NCBI RefSeq assembly: GCF_000003815.2
Contig: NC_049984.1
Location: 11,837,186-11,901,185, forward strand
Reading direction: 5' to 3'
DNA: 64,000 bases
DNA from: Branchiostoma floridae
Taxonomy: Eukaryota > Chordata > Leptocardii > Amphioxiformes > Branchiostomatidae
Shown in pieces: positions 10,105 to 43,601 of this stretch; position 1 is the first letter of the stretch, and each line of letters begins with the position of its first letter. The position numbers and the translations under genes were made by a program. Under the pieces are notes generated by a model, which was not told the DNA's origin, made no database searches, and saw only the letters and a program-made list of their open reading frames with translations.

Positions 10105-13100
10105 CTAGTCGAGTCCCAGGATGGTCCTCAGGTTCTCCATGATCTGGGCATGCTCAGTACCGAACTGCAGCCCATCAACGACCAATCCCAGCTCTGCTGT
10201 CATCCCGTCCCGGAGACCGTGTTTTATCATGACGGACATCACCTTCTCTTCCTGCCAGGCGAAGCAATGGAGGTCAGTATATCAATACATTCAAAAGGAA
10301 TAAAAAAAACAGAAATATGTGAGAATATCTGATGAAGGCTATTTCAACTTGAGCCGAGTAAGTTACTGTAAACTCTTCGACTTTTTTGAAGTGGTTTTAT
10401 TTTGCAGAAGGAGAGAGATGGAGGTGTTGTTTCAAATTTGCAGTTGAAACAGTGCTCATACAAGGGAGCTAAAATTCACGAAGCTAAAATGATACAAGTA
10501 CCTTTGAAAAATGCCTTTTTAAGAACTATATGTAGTCACAAACCAGGTACTCACCCTTTCCAATGATGGCACTGAACCAAGAGGTTTACGAGAGTCCCGT
10601 GGGAAGCCTACAGCCCTCCTGAGGTACCTGTCATGGATAGGACAGGCCTGCAGCACATACAGGCCAGCAGCGACAGCCCAGCCGCCCCAGTTGGACACCC
10701 CCGCTGTAATGGTATAGTCTGCTTGTACAGCACAGGCGATCTCTGGTCCATTGGTGATGTACTGATGGACTTTCTCCTGCACCCTCCCCATCCCCAACTC
10801 ATTACCTCCATCTCCTATTCCTGTAAGGAGAAAGAAGACCATAATAGACCATGACTGTCAATCATAATTAGCTATTTAACCAATGAGAGAATAGCAATTA
10901 ACAATACAACCAATAAGAGGGTGGCTACATGTCTGTCATGTTTTTGCGTTTTTAATCTGACAGTTTTGAGTTTTGACAGAGGTGAACTATGGCTTCAGTT
11001 GATGGCAAGAGAAAACATTATATCCAGAAAATGGAAAATCCTAATAAATCATAAATCAGAAACAAAGTGATTATTTCTTAGCAGATGTAGGTTCTTAATT
11101 TGCATTAATTTGGATTCACTACTTACAGTCCATGAACAAAAACTGCAATGTGTCTTGATATCAATTCTCACCAGTAGTTTTTATCCCTGGGATTTCCTCA
11201 TTGGCCACTTCAAACAGCTGGTCAATGGGGCTGACCAATGAGGAGATGTCCTTGGCCTGCATGGTTCTGTAGGTGCCGTCAGCTGCCCTCCCGACACGTT
11301 CTATGGCCACCAGGTGGTCGTACCTGGGTCTGGAGACGTCCCCGTCATGGGTGAGGAACTGCAGGGCCGAGTCTCTGTCTGGGGCTGTACCATTTGTAGG
11401 TGGGTAGGGCAGGACTGACACACCTTCTTTTAGGACCCCTGAAATTAGCACAAGCTTTTGATTATTGCAAATTTCAATCAAAGACAACTCTTTATTATTT
11501 CTTCATTCCTTTTGACATCATATCCTGGTTATCTATTTTTTTCCTAATTGTGAAATGAAAACAACTGTTATGCAATTAATTTCTATACATAATGAGCAAA
11601 TGCACACACAGGTAAAAACACACAAAATTTAATTCAGGATTACACACACCCACCTGTCTGTACACAGTCCTCCACAATGTCCCTCATCAGCTGCAGCCTG
11701 CTAGCATCCATCACCATGGTAACCTGCTTCCCCAGGGCTTGCAGCATTGCTGCCATGGCAACAGCACCAGGAGGGCCATCATTTTCTTCTGGTGGGGTCA
11801 ACTCTATCAAAGTAGAAGATGTAATGGGTAAAGCAGTCATCTTCAATTGAATTGAAGTATGATGCTTTTCAAGTAGCCAATAGTGCAATGCAGCTCCTGT
11901 ATTTAGCATAGCACACTGGGTCACCCCTACTCCTCTCAATATTAAAGAGTGGTTGACACTTAAGGTTAATGCCTGAAACTCCCTCATACACAGAGCCACT
12001 GGCTTCACGTCATCATCCAAAATGATCAATGCAGTCCCATACTACATTATACTAAATCATTTTTATTTCACTCTTCTTTCTCTTTTCAGGATATAAGAAG
12101 TGAGAATCTTCTCTCTGGGTGCACATTTGATTTATGATAAATATTATTGATAACATCTTTACCTTGAATCTTTACCTTGTATTAATAGCCTACCAGTGTT
12201 TATCACACAAGCTACACAGTTATACAGATGATGCAAAAGTGCGACAAATCATGAACTAGTTTAAGATAGTTTGTTGGCAATTCAAAAAGAGAAAATTTAA
12301 TAGTAATGATCAAATAGTACCAGTAATGTTGCACTGTCAAAAGCAACATGATACATATTTGGAATACTGCAAGGACTAGAAGATGGTTGGTTGGGTGATA
12401 CATTGTAAGGAATGCTTTTCATGTTTTACCTGTATGACAGGGGAAGCCAGTTATGATAGCCACAGAGGAGGCGTGGGACAGGGACAGCACACAGCGCAGT
12501 AACTCCCCCGGGATGTGGAGGTCACTGATACCTCTCCTCCCTGAAAGAAACATTCAAACAAATCTAGGATTACAAACAATGTGATAACCAATTGCAGCAA
12601 TAACCAATGTGGTAGAGACACATAAATAGCATTCAGTGAAACAAATAAAATCTGATTTTGTCAATGATTAGCAAGCCTAAGAGCCAGTACTCACACTAAC
12701 AAGAGGAAGATTTATTTTGTGTCAAAACTTCAATCTTACCAGGATCAGCTTGTACTGCCTTCTCCAGTCTGTGTATTTGATCAACAGCCAGTTCTGATGC
12801 CACACTGTACAGCAAGGGTTCCTGGGATACCTGGACAACCTTGGGTGTGTCAGCAGGATCTGTTGTTGTTGTCGTAGGAACTGTTGCCATGGCATCAGCA
12901 ACAAACATGCACCCAGGAGAGTGAGTAAAGGCTAGTGAAGACTCTGCAGAACATGATAAAAAAACATCTTTGTTGGTGTTACTGGAAACTCTTTCTATAG
13001 TTTTACATTACATACTACAAACTTTATCATCGTTTATTATTCTTCCTAAACTTGATATTTGATAACATCACCATGTGTTGGCAAAAAGTACATCATTGTT

Positions 13101-16023
13101 TCTCACAAAATTAAAAAAAATATGACATTGTATCCATAACCAAGGAGCTTTGATTATTTTGATGAAAGCTTCTTGACCTAACACTGTCTTCAACCAAGGA
13201 GGTTAAGGAGTCTTCCCCTCTTTCAACCTCCTTGCACTAAGTTGGGACATTCATGGTTAAGTGCAAATGTCAAATGTGAAGGGAAAATCTATACCATATC
13301 TCTCTTTTATCTGTTTCAGGGCATCTTCTATAGGGATATCCCATCGGCGAAAGGTGATTTCAAATTTCAATATTTCAGTTTGAAACCACTGTCCGTTGAC
13401 TTATGGTCCATTAGTCAATGGACAGTGGTTTCAAACTGAATGGTATTCCATATACGGTATTACTCTGTTTTTAGATACAATGTAACGGATATAGGTTACT
13501 TCATGGATAAAGGTGGTGAACTAGCATTACAATGTAGAGGGAAAATGCCTTACTTGCAGACTGTACGGAAGGCTGAGTGGTGACACCACAGCACCAGAAC
13601 ACTGGTACATCCCCAGGCTGGAACTCCACAATATCTCCCACATGGTCCGCTGTCAAGTCAGGGATTCCTATCATTGCTACAATATGGAAAGGAAAGAAAG
13701 TAATCCAACTTATCTCTTCTTTAATATTTGTGATCCAATTGTTCACCAGATGTGCTGAGTTTGAATCCCTGATGTTGTGCCCTGGGGAATTCCACAGCAC
13801 ATTTCACTCTACTAAAGTGTAAATGAGTACCTAGCTTAGGCTTGGGACGTCCCACATAAAGGACACTAAGTTATCTGGAACTTACGAGCTGTTGCTGCAG
13901 AACGTGAAAAGTCACATCCCAGAAGTATCAGTAAATGGGTTCATGTCAGCCAAAATTTTGGTAAGTCCCAGTTTGACTACGAATTGGTCTTGTAAAGTTT
14001 GGTCTTGATTTATAATCATGTTTACTAATAATGGTTACCTGGATCCCCAATGTGGATGGGAGCCCCGTGCACATCAGGCATGTGGTGAGTGATCCTGTAC
14101 ACCACGTCCAGTTTGTCTTTGGGAATAGGCCGCATGGTAAGGAACATCTTACACTGGAATGGACCCACAGGATGGCATGGAATATTGGCCTGAAATGACA
14201 GATTAGTAATACAGTAGTAGACATTGTTTATCATTAAGGTAAAAATGTACCTTTTAGTAAGTTTTACCTTTAGCGACAAATAGAGAAGACCATAGAATTA
14301 GAAATCATTGTTGACCCAACTAACCTCATACATGGACACACAGACCCCCTGCTCCAAATTTCTGACAGGAACACCCGCTGACATAACGGCGTCCTCAAAC
14401 GAGAAGCTGCAGCCTATGTAGAAGGTTACCATGTCCTTCAGCTGCTCCGTAAACTCCGACAGATCTCCAACTTTCTCTGTCAGTGTGCCGTCTCTGTACA
14501 CACTGTACAGTGCAACATCAGTTCTGAAACAACAGAAATCAGAATCTTTCACATGGAAGCAGTACATACCATTTCATTGGCCAACTTGGTCTACATAACA
14601 AAAGCAGCCCAACACCCTGGTCAACTTAGGGTTAGGGTTATGGTTAATGTTACTCATTGTTAGGGTTAGGGTTAGGGTTAGGTTTCAGTTTTGGGTTCGG
14701 GTTACAATTAGGGTTAGGGTTAGGGTTACTATGGTTAGGGTAGGTTACGGTAGGGTGTTGGGCCATTAGTTGACTAGGTTGGGTTTGGGTTAGGGTTAGG
14801 GTAGGGGTTAGGGTATTGGTCCATTAGTTGACAAGGTTGTTAGGCCGAGTTAGTCTAATATATAATCATGGGCCGAGTTGGTAAAGGGCTAATCTCAATG
14901 GGGATTGATTTCACTGTAGGGAGAGAATAGTGTACTTGGAGTTGTTCTAACTTGAGGATAAATCAATTAAGACTGACATCAACAAACATTTTCGCAGTGC
15001 TTTCAAGTTTGCCGTAAAGACGTCACCATGAAAACCATGAGGTTCAAACCATTATTGGTCCCATTAGGACAAACATAACCTTACCTGATATCTGAGTCCT
15101 CGGCAAGTGGAGGTGCCCCATACTCACCAACCTCGCTCATGTACAGAAGGGGGAGTGGTCCTGCATTTGCCTGGCAGAACTTCTCAAAGTCTTGTGCCAA
15201 GGACTTGTGCACAATGGCAATATTGGCCTGGATACGACCTATTTGATGGAATAAAAGTATTAATATCTCAACAGGTTTGTCTCATTCTCACTTATTGATT
15301 CAGAATAAACTTAATTTTTGCCTAGCTTTCAAGAGAATTGCATTGTGATTTGCATATCTAATATTCAACTATATGAAGCACCACTTATTACAGCTATCTA
15401 CATACCAAAAATCATGATGATCCGTCAACCTCTTCTTGAGTTATTCCCTTTCAAATTTTGATCCTAAACAGGTCCCTGCAGTTCCAAAACAAACCACTAG
15501 AGGGCCCAAACCTATACCACTTGCTCTTGGCCCCCAGAGCTATCCACCACTAAAAATCACGACCATAGCATGTTCAGAATTCGAGATATCAAACACGAAA
15601 GTTCCGCTGCAGTACTGTAACAACATGCTAGGGGGCTCAAAATCTAATCATTTCAAGGTCTCATCAAGACCTACCCACATACCAAGTATCACAACGGTCC
15701 ATCTACTTTAGGCATTCTGGAGTATTTAAAATACACACACACACACACACACGCTACCGAAAATGTAACCTTCTTGCGAAGGTAAAAATCTGCCTACCTT
15801 TGCACATGCCAGATGTATTCCTACCATGCATGTTTCCACTTCTGATCAAACTTCTCAAGTCTTTGGGATGCATTTCTCCAAAGGAACCGTCAGATGCCAT
15901 GTCTGATGCTGGACGAATCTCACGCAAACTCAAAACAAAACCGGACTTCCCACTGTATCTGGAGATCTCTCGCAAACTTGGGAACTTAAAAACTTGTCTG
16001 AACAAAAAGTGCGCTTTATGCAT
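10105..16023 (-). CDS. DGLUCY: D-glutamate cyclase, mitochondrial
   Basis: DGLUCY (C14orf159) converts D-glutamate to 5-oxo-D-proline in mitochondria. Eleven coding exons, all GT-AG and in phase, join to 665 residues (human 616): 16023-15798, 15238-15085, 14523-14325, 14189-14039, 13676-13554, 12943-12740, 12540-12430, 11803-11654, 11438-11172, 10820-10555, 10251-10105. The start is the first ATG in frame after a stop in the putative spliced leader (upstream exon ending 16248, acceptor before 16069). It begins [18 protein letters not shown], arginine-rich without acids, as for a mitochondrial presequence. The N-terminal half is the DUF1445/UPF0317 domain ([43 protein letters not shown]). The C-terminal half is the DUF4392 cyclase domain ([46 protein letters not shown]). 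It ends NLRTILGLD and TAG at 10105. Confidence 0.95.
13376..13438. repeat. Inverted repeat, 25-base arms, in a DGLUCY intron
   Basis: The left arm 13376-13400 (CAGTTTGAAACCACTGTCCG and on) pairs with 13414-13438 with one mismatch, around a 13-base spacer. No coding. It is probably a foldback remnant of a small transposon. Confidence 0.85.
14626..14815 (+). repeat. Interstitial telomere-like TTAGGG repeats
   Basis: Many perfect and degenerate TTAGGG units, up to three or four in a row, are mixed with variants (TTATGG, TTCGGG, TAGGGT). The array lies in the DGLUCY intron between coding exons 2 and 3. Copies of a GTGTTGGGCCATTAGTTGAC-like spacer flank the units. Confidence 0.9.
15340..15785 (+). 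repeat. Interspersed repeat, copy C
   Basis: Same family as the copies at 2800 and 4500, truncated at its left side. It has ACCACTAGAGGGCCC, ATGCTAGGGGGCTCAAAATC and TCTCATCAAGACCTACCCA, then a CA run, then the hairpin CCTTC-TTGC-GAAGG (15769-15782). It lies in the first DGLUCY intron, opposite to transcription. Confidence 0.8.
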
Positions 16024-16423
16024 CCTTTCCACCAGCTGCCAGAGGAGCTCCTCTGGTACTGGTGTGGACCTGCAAAACAAGTTTCTCCATCGGACTTTGC
16101 TGACCTTTGACCAGTTCCACCGCATCATAACGCACAAATCCTCTCGACGGTTCGATCCCAATACTTCTTAGTTATCACAATTTTTAGTAATATTATGTAT
16201 ATAAAAATATATTATATTTAGAAAATTAATCGTTTATCCAAATGTACCTGCAAAATGGCTTGGAAATAGTTTTGTTTCTAGTGCGTTTACCGGCGGTAGA
16301 CCAATGGAAGACGTTTCAGTACTGAGTGTCAGGTGTGGGATTATGTTATCCATCCTGCCGCCAGGTAGTCTAGCTATAACCTCAAAACTAGACATTTTCT
16401 CCTTCTTTGGACTCTTATAGCGG
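16024..16423. promoter_or_regulatory. Shared head-to-head promoter region of DGLUCY and PIGY
   Basis: The start codons of DGLUCY (16023, minus) and PIGY (16424, plus) are 400 bases apart. On the minus strand a donor (GCAG|GTACAT, exon end 16248) and an acceptor (TTTTGCAG, exon start 16069) suggest a noncoding DGLUCY exon facing PIGY exon 1. A direct repeat of the nuclear-receptor half site, TGACCTTTGACC, lies at 16101-16112. Transcription starts are not visible. Confidence 0.55.
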
Positions 16424-17490
16424 ATGGCAGATCTCTGGCGCTTCCCTGCACTTCTCACAGTTATCTGGGGATCTGTCGGAATCTTCTTGTACGGAATCTT
16501 CTTCACAGACCACGGAGAGAAGGCGAGTGGTCGTTTGAAAAAATCTTTGCCCCTCCCCTTTACGTTTACCCGCCTTGTTCCTGTAAACGGCAAGAGTATC
16601 ACCCTGCTTGATTTTGACTTAACCTATAGGCGTGGTAAAAATAGAAGTATTGATTGAATGTTTGTTGCCGTTTGCTGATATTTTACATATCTGATTTATC
16701 ATGTAGCTGTTACCAAAAATATGCGATGGAATTGGAAATTATCCTCAGAAACGTTAATGTGTTACTTAAGTTACATTTACAGGATAGGCGGAGTCCAATT
16801 ACACGGTTGCCAAAGATACCGAATTCCGGAGGTCTATTTTTCAAATAAACCACTTGAGAGGAGGGGTACTTTGATCCACAAATCCTTTACATACCTGTTC
16901 ATAGTGCCTGTATCTATTAATAGCATGTACTTGAGCCATAGATCAGTTATAGTCTGTGTGACACAAACTCTACTGTCCAGGGTTGTAACTGGCCAGCAGA
17001 TGTTGGACGGGCTGCTATACTTATAAACGAGATTAAATCAGTGACCTCAGTGACCTCCTGGCTGCAAGTGTGTCTCCTTTGTATCGCAGTGAAAGTTAAC
17101 AAATTTACAGTACAGGTTTACTTGTAGCAAGGAGCTTGATGAAAGCTTCTTGCTTGTAAAACTTGTACTGGTACAGAAAGGCAAAAAGCTGTTTTCTGTC
17201 AATATTTCAGTATTGCTATAACTTGTAATTTCTCATCATATTACTATTAATAAACAGTCCAAGTTGTTGTCAATGAAGTTGTTACTCTAGTGTTCATAAA
17301 AAATTATGTGCATGAACAAATAAGTATTAAGTATGATTTTTTCTGTATTTCTCTTCAGGGCTTCCCCCATGGATGTGTTGACCCTGCGTACTGGTGCTAC
17401 TACAGCCTGCTGATCCCAGTCACTGCGCCCATGGCTGTGTTCTTCCTTTTTCTCAACTGGCTGGGTCTCAAGTTCTTCAGACACAACTAA
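16424..17490 (+). CDS. PIGY: Phosphatidylinositol N-acetylglucosaminyltransferase subunit Y
   Basis: PIGY is a small two-pass membrane subunit of the GPI-GlcNAc transferase, the first enzyme of GPI-anchor synthesis at the ER. Exon 1 is 16424-16522 (33 residues, MADLWRFPALLTVIWGSVG onward) and exon 2 is 17359-17490 (43 residues). Exon 2 matches what I know of the family end to end: GFPHGCVDPAYWCYYSLL, then IPVTAPMAVFFLFLNW, ending GLKFFRHN. The joined product has 76 residues against 71 in human, with two hydrophobic segments (about 8-25 and 48-67). The only donor that keeps the frame is AAG|GCGAGTGG, so the intron is GC-AG; the acceptor is TTTCTCTTCAG. The nearest GT donor, four bases further, would put exon 2 out of frame. 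In mammals PIGY is the second reading frame of the PYURF mRNA; no PYURF-like sequence is seen upstream here. Confidence 0.9.
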
Positions 17491-17687
17491 TGCACCAGAG
17501 ACAAAACACCCTTCTAGACTGAGGAAGGAACTGTTCCAAACATATCACTTTGAGACTTTTACCAGACTGTAGAAAAGCAAGCAATACTGCAAAATTATAC
17601 ATGATAAACAATGAAGTGGAATTTTAGTTGGGGGATGGGGAATGTAATTCTTTGAGTACGCCGGTTTGTTCCATAGATACAGTGCAA

Positions 17688-19781
17688 ATGGTAATCATGG
17701 TGGGTAGAGGCTCAGGAGGCCTTACTCCCGTCCTGAAACTGAAGGTGGACGAACTCTTCATACAATGGCTGAGTGACCCTGACACCCAGCAGGACCTGAG
17801 GGAGACCCTTCAGCATGTACAGCTGGGGGAGGGGGATCTCCTCATCACCAGCTCCCCTCAGAAGGCAGGGGTTTCCCCTCGGTCTCTTCGGCCAGCGTCA
17901 CCGTCCACCCCACCTGCTTCCCCCACCCCGGGGAAGATGGTCAGTCCACGCAGCCCACGCAGGAGAAGCTTCAAACGGCAGCTGCCAAAGACACCGCCTG
18001 TCAAAGAAAAGCCCAAAGGCACCCCGGTGTCATCTGTAGGTGCTCGCATACCTCAGTTCTACTTCCCTCATGGCCGTCCCTCTCCGAGCAACAACATAGA
18101 GGCCACGTTACAGAGAATCAAGCAGACGTTTGAAACGTTTAAAGATGGGAAGGTATTCAAGTCTCAGTTTGCTGCAATAACAAAAGCCTGTGGATGCCCC
18201 CTGTACTGGAAGGCACCACTGTTCCTTGCAGGCGGGGGTGACAGAGCACCCTACGTTACAGCCAGTAGCTTTATCCCTGTATGGAGGAACATTCTCACAA
18301 CATGCCATGACGATGCATCCAAGTTTGTACGCCTGCTCGCCAAACCACAGACTGGTTCTACCAAAGGGAACTACATTGTTGCAGATGATGTAATTCCCTT
18401 TGTGCAAGACTTGATTGACACGCATCCAGGATTGCTTTTCCTGCAGGAAGCACAAGAGTTTCACTCCAGATACCTCCATACTGTCATAGCAAGGATCTTC
18501 TACAGTGTCAACCGGTCCTGGTCGGGAAAAATCACAGTGCCAGAACTAAGAAAGTCCAACTTATTACAGGTACTTTCTTAACTTTGTCATTAATGATTAA
18601 ACCAACAACAACAAAGCAGCTAGGAAGCCCAAAATTAAATCATTTCAATGTCTTGTCAAGGCCTAACCATATACAAATGTACCAAATATTAATTCAGACA
18701 ATCCACCCTCTGGCATTCTCTAGTTATCGTGTTCACAGAGACAGACACGCATATTAGTACAAACACTACAGAAAACATAATTCTTAGGGCTATTAAGGTA
18801 AAAAAAAATTAAAATGTGCTTTAAAATATTTCAGAATTTAAGGCGTACTTGTAAAGTTGATTAAAGTATGCTACCTGACTGTATCCAAAACCTAATACAG
18901 TTACTCATTTAACTTTTACCTTGTGTACCTTGTTATCTGGATGTCTTACCTTCATTAAGGTATGCAGTGATTATTCATCTTTTGCTATTGCCTTCCAGGT
19001 TATTGCCACATTGGAAGAAGAAGAAGACATCAACCAGATCACAGACTTTTTCTCGTATGAACACTTCTATGTCATATACTGTAAGTTCTGGGAGCTGGAC
19101 ACAGACCATGACCTGTACATCAGTAAAGATGACCTGTCACGACACAACGATGGAGCCCTGTCTCCCCGCATTCTGGACCGCATCTTCTCTGGTGCAGTCA
19201 CAATGGGGAACAGTATCGTTCAAGACGAGCGCATGGGGTACCCGGACTTTGTCTGGTTCCTGTTGTCAGAGGAAGACAAAAGGTACCCCACAGCTGTTGA
19301 GTACTGGTTCCGCTGCATGGACTTGGATGGTGACGGCATCTTGTCCATGTATGAGCTGGAGTACTTCTACGAGGAACAGTACAACAAGATGGAACAGCTG
19401 GGAATCGAACCCATGCCCTTTGAAGACTGTTTATGCTCAGTACTGGACATGGTCAAGCCCAAACGTGAAGGTAAAATAACGCTCGCCGACCTCAAGGCTT
19501 GTAAGATGACCCACATCTTCTTTGACACCTTCTTCAATCTGGATAAATACTTAGATCACGAGCAGAGAGACCCGTTTGCAGCAGCGAAGGAGGCTGAAGA
19601 AACAGCAGGCATGTCAGACTGGGAGAAGTATGCAGCAGAGGAGTATGAAATGCTTGTTGCTGAGGAGAATGCCAGCGGAGGTCAGGGACAGGATCCATAC
19701 GATGACCAGATACCAGAGGAAGATGCTGGCTTTGACTTTGGGATGGTTGATGATGATGATTCTTGGTCTTCTAATTACTGA
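17688..19781 (+). CDS. PPP2R3B: Serine/threonine protein phosphatase 2A regulatory subunit B'' (PR70/PR72 family)
   Basis: The B'' subunits bind the PP2A scaffold-catalytic core, with calcium-binding EF hands, and choose its substrates. Exons 17688-18569 and 18999-19781 (donor TTACAG|GTACTT, acceptor CCTTCCAG, phase 0) join to 554 residues; human PPP2R3B has 575. The N-terminus (PVLKLKVDELFIQWLSDP) is PR70-like. A Pro/Ser/Arg linker (about residues 70-120) leads to IPQFYFPHGRPSP. The conserved B'' body includes YVTASSFIPVWRNIL, two EF hands (loop DTDHDLYISKDD and canonical DLDGDGILSMYE), MGYPDFVWFLLSEEDKRYPT and ACKMTHIFFDTFFNLDKYLD (quoted in short). The tail is acidic. The start could also be ATG 17697, or an upstream exon could join at 17677 or 17683. 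The symbol is the best vertebrate match; one lancelet gene may stand for both PPP2R3A and PPP2R3B. Confidence 0.9.
18600..18805 (+). repeat. Interspersed repeat, copy D (3' part)
   Basis: In the intron of the B'' gene, this fragment shares AGCTAGGAAGCCCAAAATTA, TCTTGTCAAGGCCTAACCA and ATTCTCTAGTTATCGTGTTC with the other copies. Its terminal hairpin is degraded. Confidence 0.65.
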
Positions 19782-21659
19782 TGTGTTAAAGATAGAGCAC
19801 TCTGATATCAGAATATGCTTCAATGTGTGTTTAATTTTGCTAGGAATAGGAATGTGTGTATTGCAAAACATTGATTATAACAATTAAGCATGTTCAGATG
19901 AAGAAAAGTTAAATATTTTCCATGTGTTGTTTAACTTAGTGCAATTTTGCCAGCACATCTTTGTATTTTAGATTGTGTACATATGAGACCAATACATGCA
20001 CATGTGAACTTTACAAAGTTGCATATACATTCTCACTATGCACAGGCTGCAACTGGTGGTAGAGTGATTCTTCTGTATTTATTACTTTGAAAATGAGTTC
20101 TATTGTAAACATGAACACCCACCAATTATATCAGTCAGATTTCAGTCAGCAATATCAATTACCTATATGTATATTGTCTTGATCTTCCTAAGTAAATGTG
20201 ACAAGATATTAAAGCATAACAATCTTTATTACATATTTTTGGTCAAATGAACACACATTAACTATTGCAGCAGGTCAGGACTGGTATATGAATATTTTTC
20301 TGTCTTTTTTCTGCGTGTAACATGTAAGTCATTTATTTTTTATTGAGAGCTTGTCTATATATACTTGTGTGTTCTCTTCCTTTTTAGTATGTTAGATCTG
20401 TACTGACTTCAGCATTTTGTTGCACTTGTCTAGTTTTGTTATCAGAATTTATGTATAGCTTGACACTAGTATACAGTGCCAATGCAAATCACTGAAAAAT
20501 GATGGCCTCGAGCTTCATATTGGTGTATCAATATGATATCACTTTTACCTCAAAATTACAGTTCACACTTCAGGCTTTGATATGTCATCTGTGGTAGAAT
20601 GCTTTGTAGGTTGCAATCTATGTGTACTAAAATTATTTTTGATGTATGTTTTTATTATTGGTCTTTTTGTCATTTTTGTGAAAAACATTTGGCTTTTCAT
20701 AAACGTAAGTCTATTTCTGATGATATTGGTAGATGTTTACTGATTAAAAATGCCAGTTGTCACGTAACCAATGGCTTGTCTCTTGAGTGAATTGTTGCTC
20801 TCATATTTTTTTAAGAATTTTGACTTCATGATGTATTTTTTTTTTTAAATTTTTACTTGATGTATGATAAGCCCTCTCACAGAGGTCAGAATGTATGTGC
20901 TGCGACAGTAATTCTAGATAACGTGATCACATGTTATCTAGAATTACTGTAATAATAATAATGAAATGTAAAGGCCCTGAATTTGAAAACTGTCCTTTGT
21001 TTCGATTTGCATAACAACATCCAGGCGGTATTTTTCTCTGAAGCGCTGATTTACTGTTAAAGGCGCCCAGAGCAGTTTTTTTAGTCTTTTCAAATTTAAT
21101 TTTCAAGTCATTTTTACACACAGTAAGCTTAAATAACACTATCTCATTGCATAGCGACCTCTATTGAGCAAAGATGAGACGTCGTTGGGTGGTGAGAACT
21201 CATTGAAAATCGAGCGCTGCATGTGCCATTATTTCAAATTTGTGGAATGCACACGAACATGACCAATGAATCCCGAACGCTTCCGGATATGTCGTCACTT
21301 GTTCGAATTAGGTTTTGATTTGCAAACGGGCGAATCAGATTCAATTCGCTCGGTGACCTCATGCATTCTAAAATCTCAGAAAAGTACCTACGGGAAACCG
21401 TTAGTGGCTCGATTCTGTGCTGATTTGTTGTAGGTCCCAATAAATCAAAGGGGGCCATTTGCGACATGACTGGGCGACGAAGGAGGGGCAAATGTGAAAG
21501 ATTCAATTTAAGCAAAAATATAAGAAAGGAAAATTTTACTTCACTATCTCATCACTGTAGCGGAAACAATTCCAAGAACGTTAGATATTGTATGAATATG
21601 AACTCAATAATAATCTATTTAATTGTGCCATAAACCATTCAATAATTTGAATATGCCCA
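19782..21659. other. 3' UTR and intergenic stretch between the B'' gene and RAB2A
   Basis: AT-rich sequence that starts as a likely 3' UTR (ATTAAA at 20208). The perfect inverted repeat at 20905-20950 is listed separately. No coding signal is seen. Confidence 0.65.
20905..20950. repeat. Perfect 18-base inverted repeat
   Basis: ACAGTAATTCTAGATAAC (20905-20922) is followed by a 10-base spacer and its exact reverse complement (20933-20950). The spacer itself begins with the palindrome GTGATCAC. It could be a tiny foldback element or a protein-binding palindrome. Confidence 0.9.
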
Positions 21660-21787
21660 GCTGAACCCGGAAGTGTGTCGTGTCACCACGTGATCTACTC
21701 CCATAGTGCACCAGGCAGTTGGGTGACGTCATCTTAGGTTTCCTCATCGTTTTTGGGAGTCGAGTCGACTGAGAAGTAGCCGTAAAG
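21660..21787 (+). promoter_or_regulatory. RAB2A: Probable RAB2A core promoter and 5' UTR
   Basis: Within 120 bases of the start codon lie an ETS site (CCGGAAGTG, 21667), an E-box (CACGTG, 21687) and a full CRE (TGACGTCA, 21724). The set is typical of a TATA-less housekeeping promoter. Sites are read directly; function is inferred. Confidence 0.6.

Positions 21788-43601
<21,814 letters not shown>

Noticed and set aside
16234-16602. 122-codon minus-strand open frame opposite PIGY exon 1
   Set aside because: It overlaps PIGY exon 1 in antisense, and joining it to the next acceptor does not enter the DGLUCY frame. At most it is DGLUCY 5' UTR.
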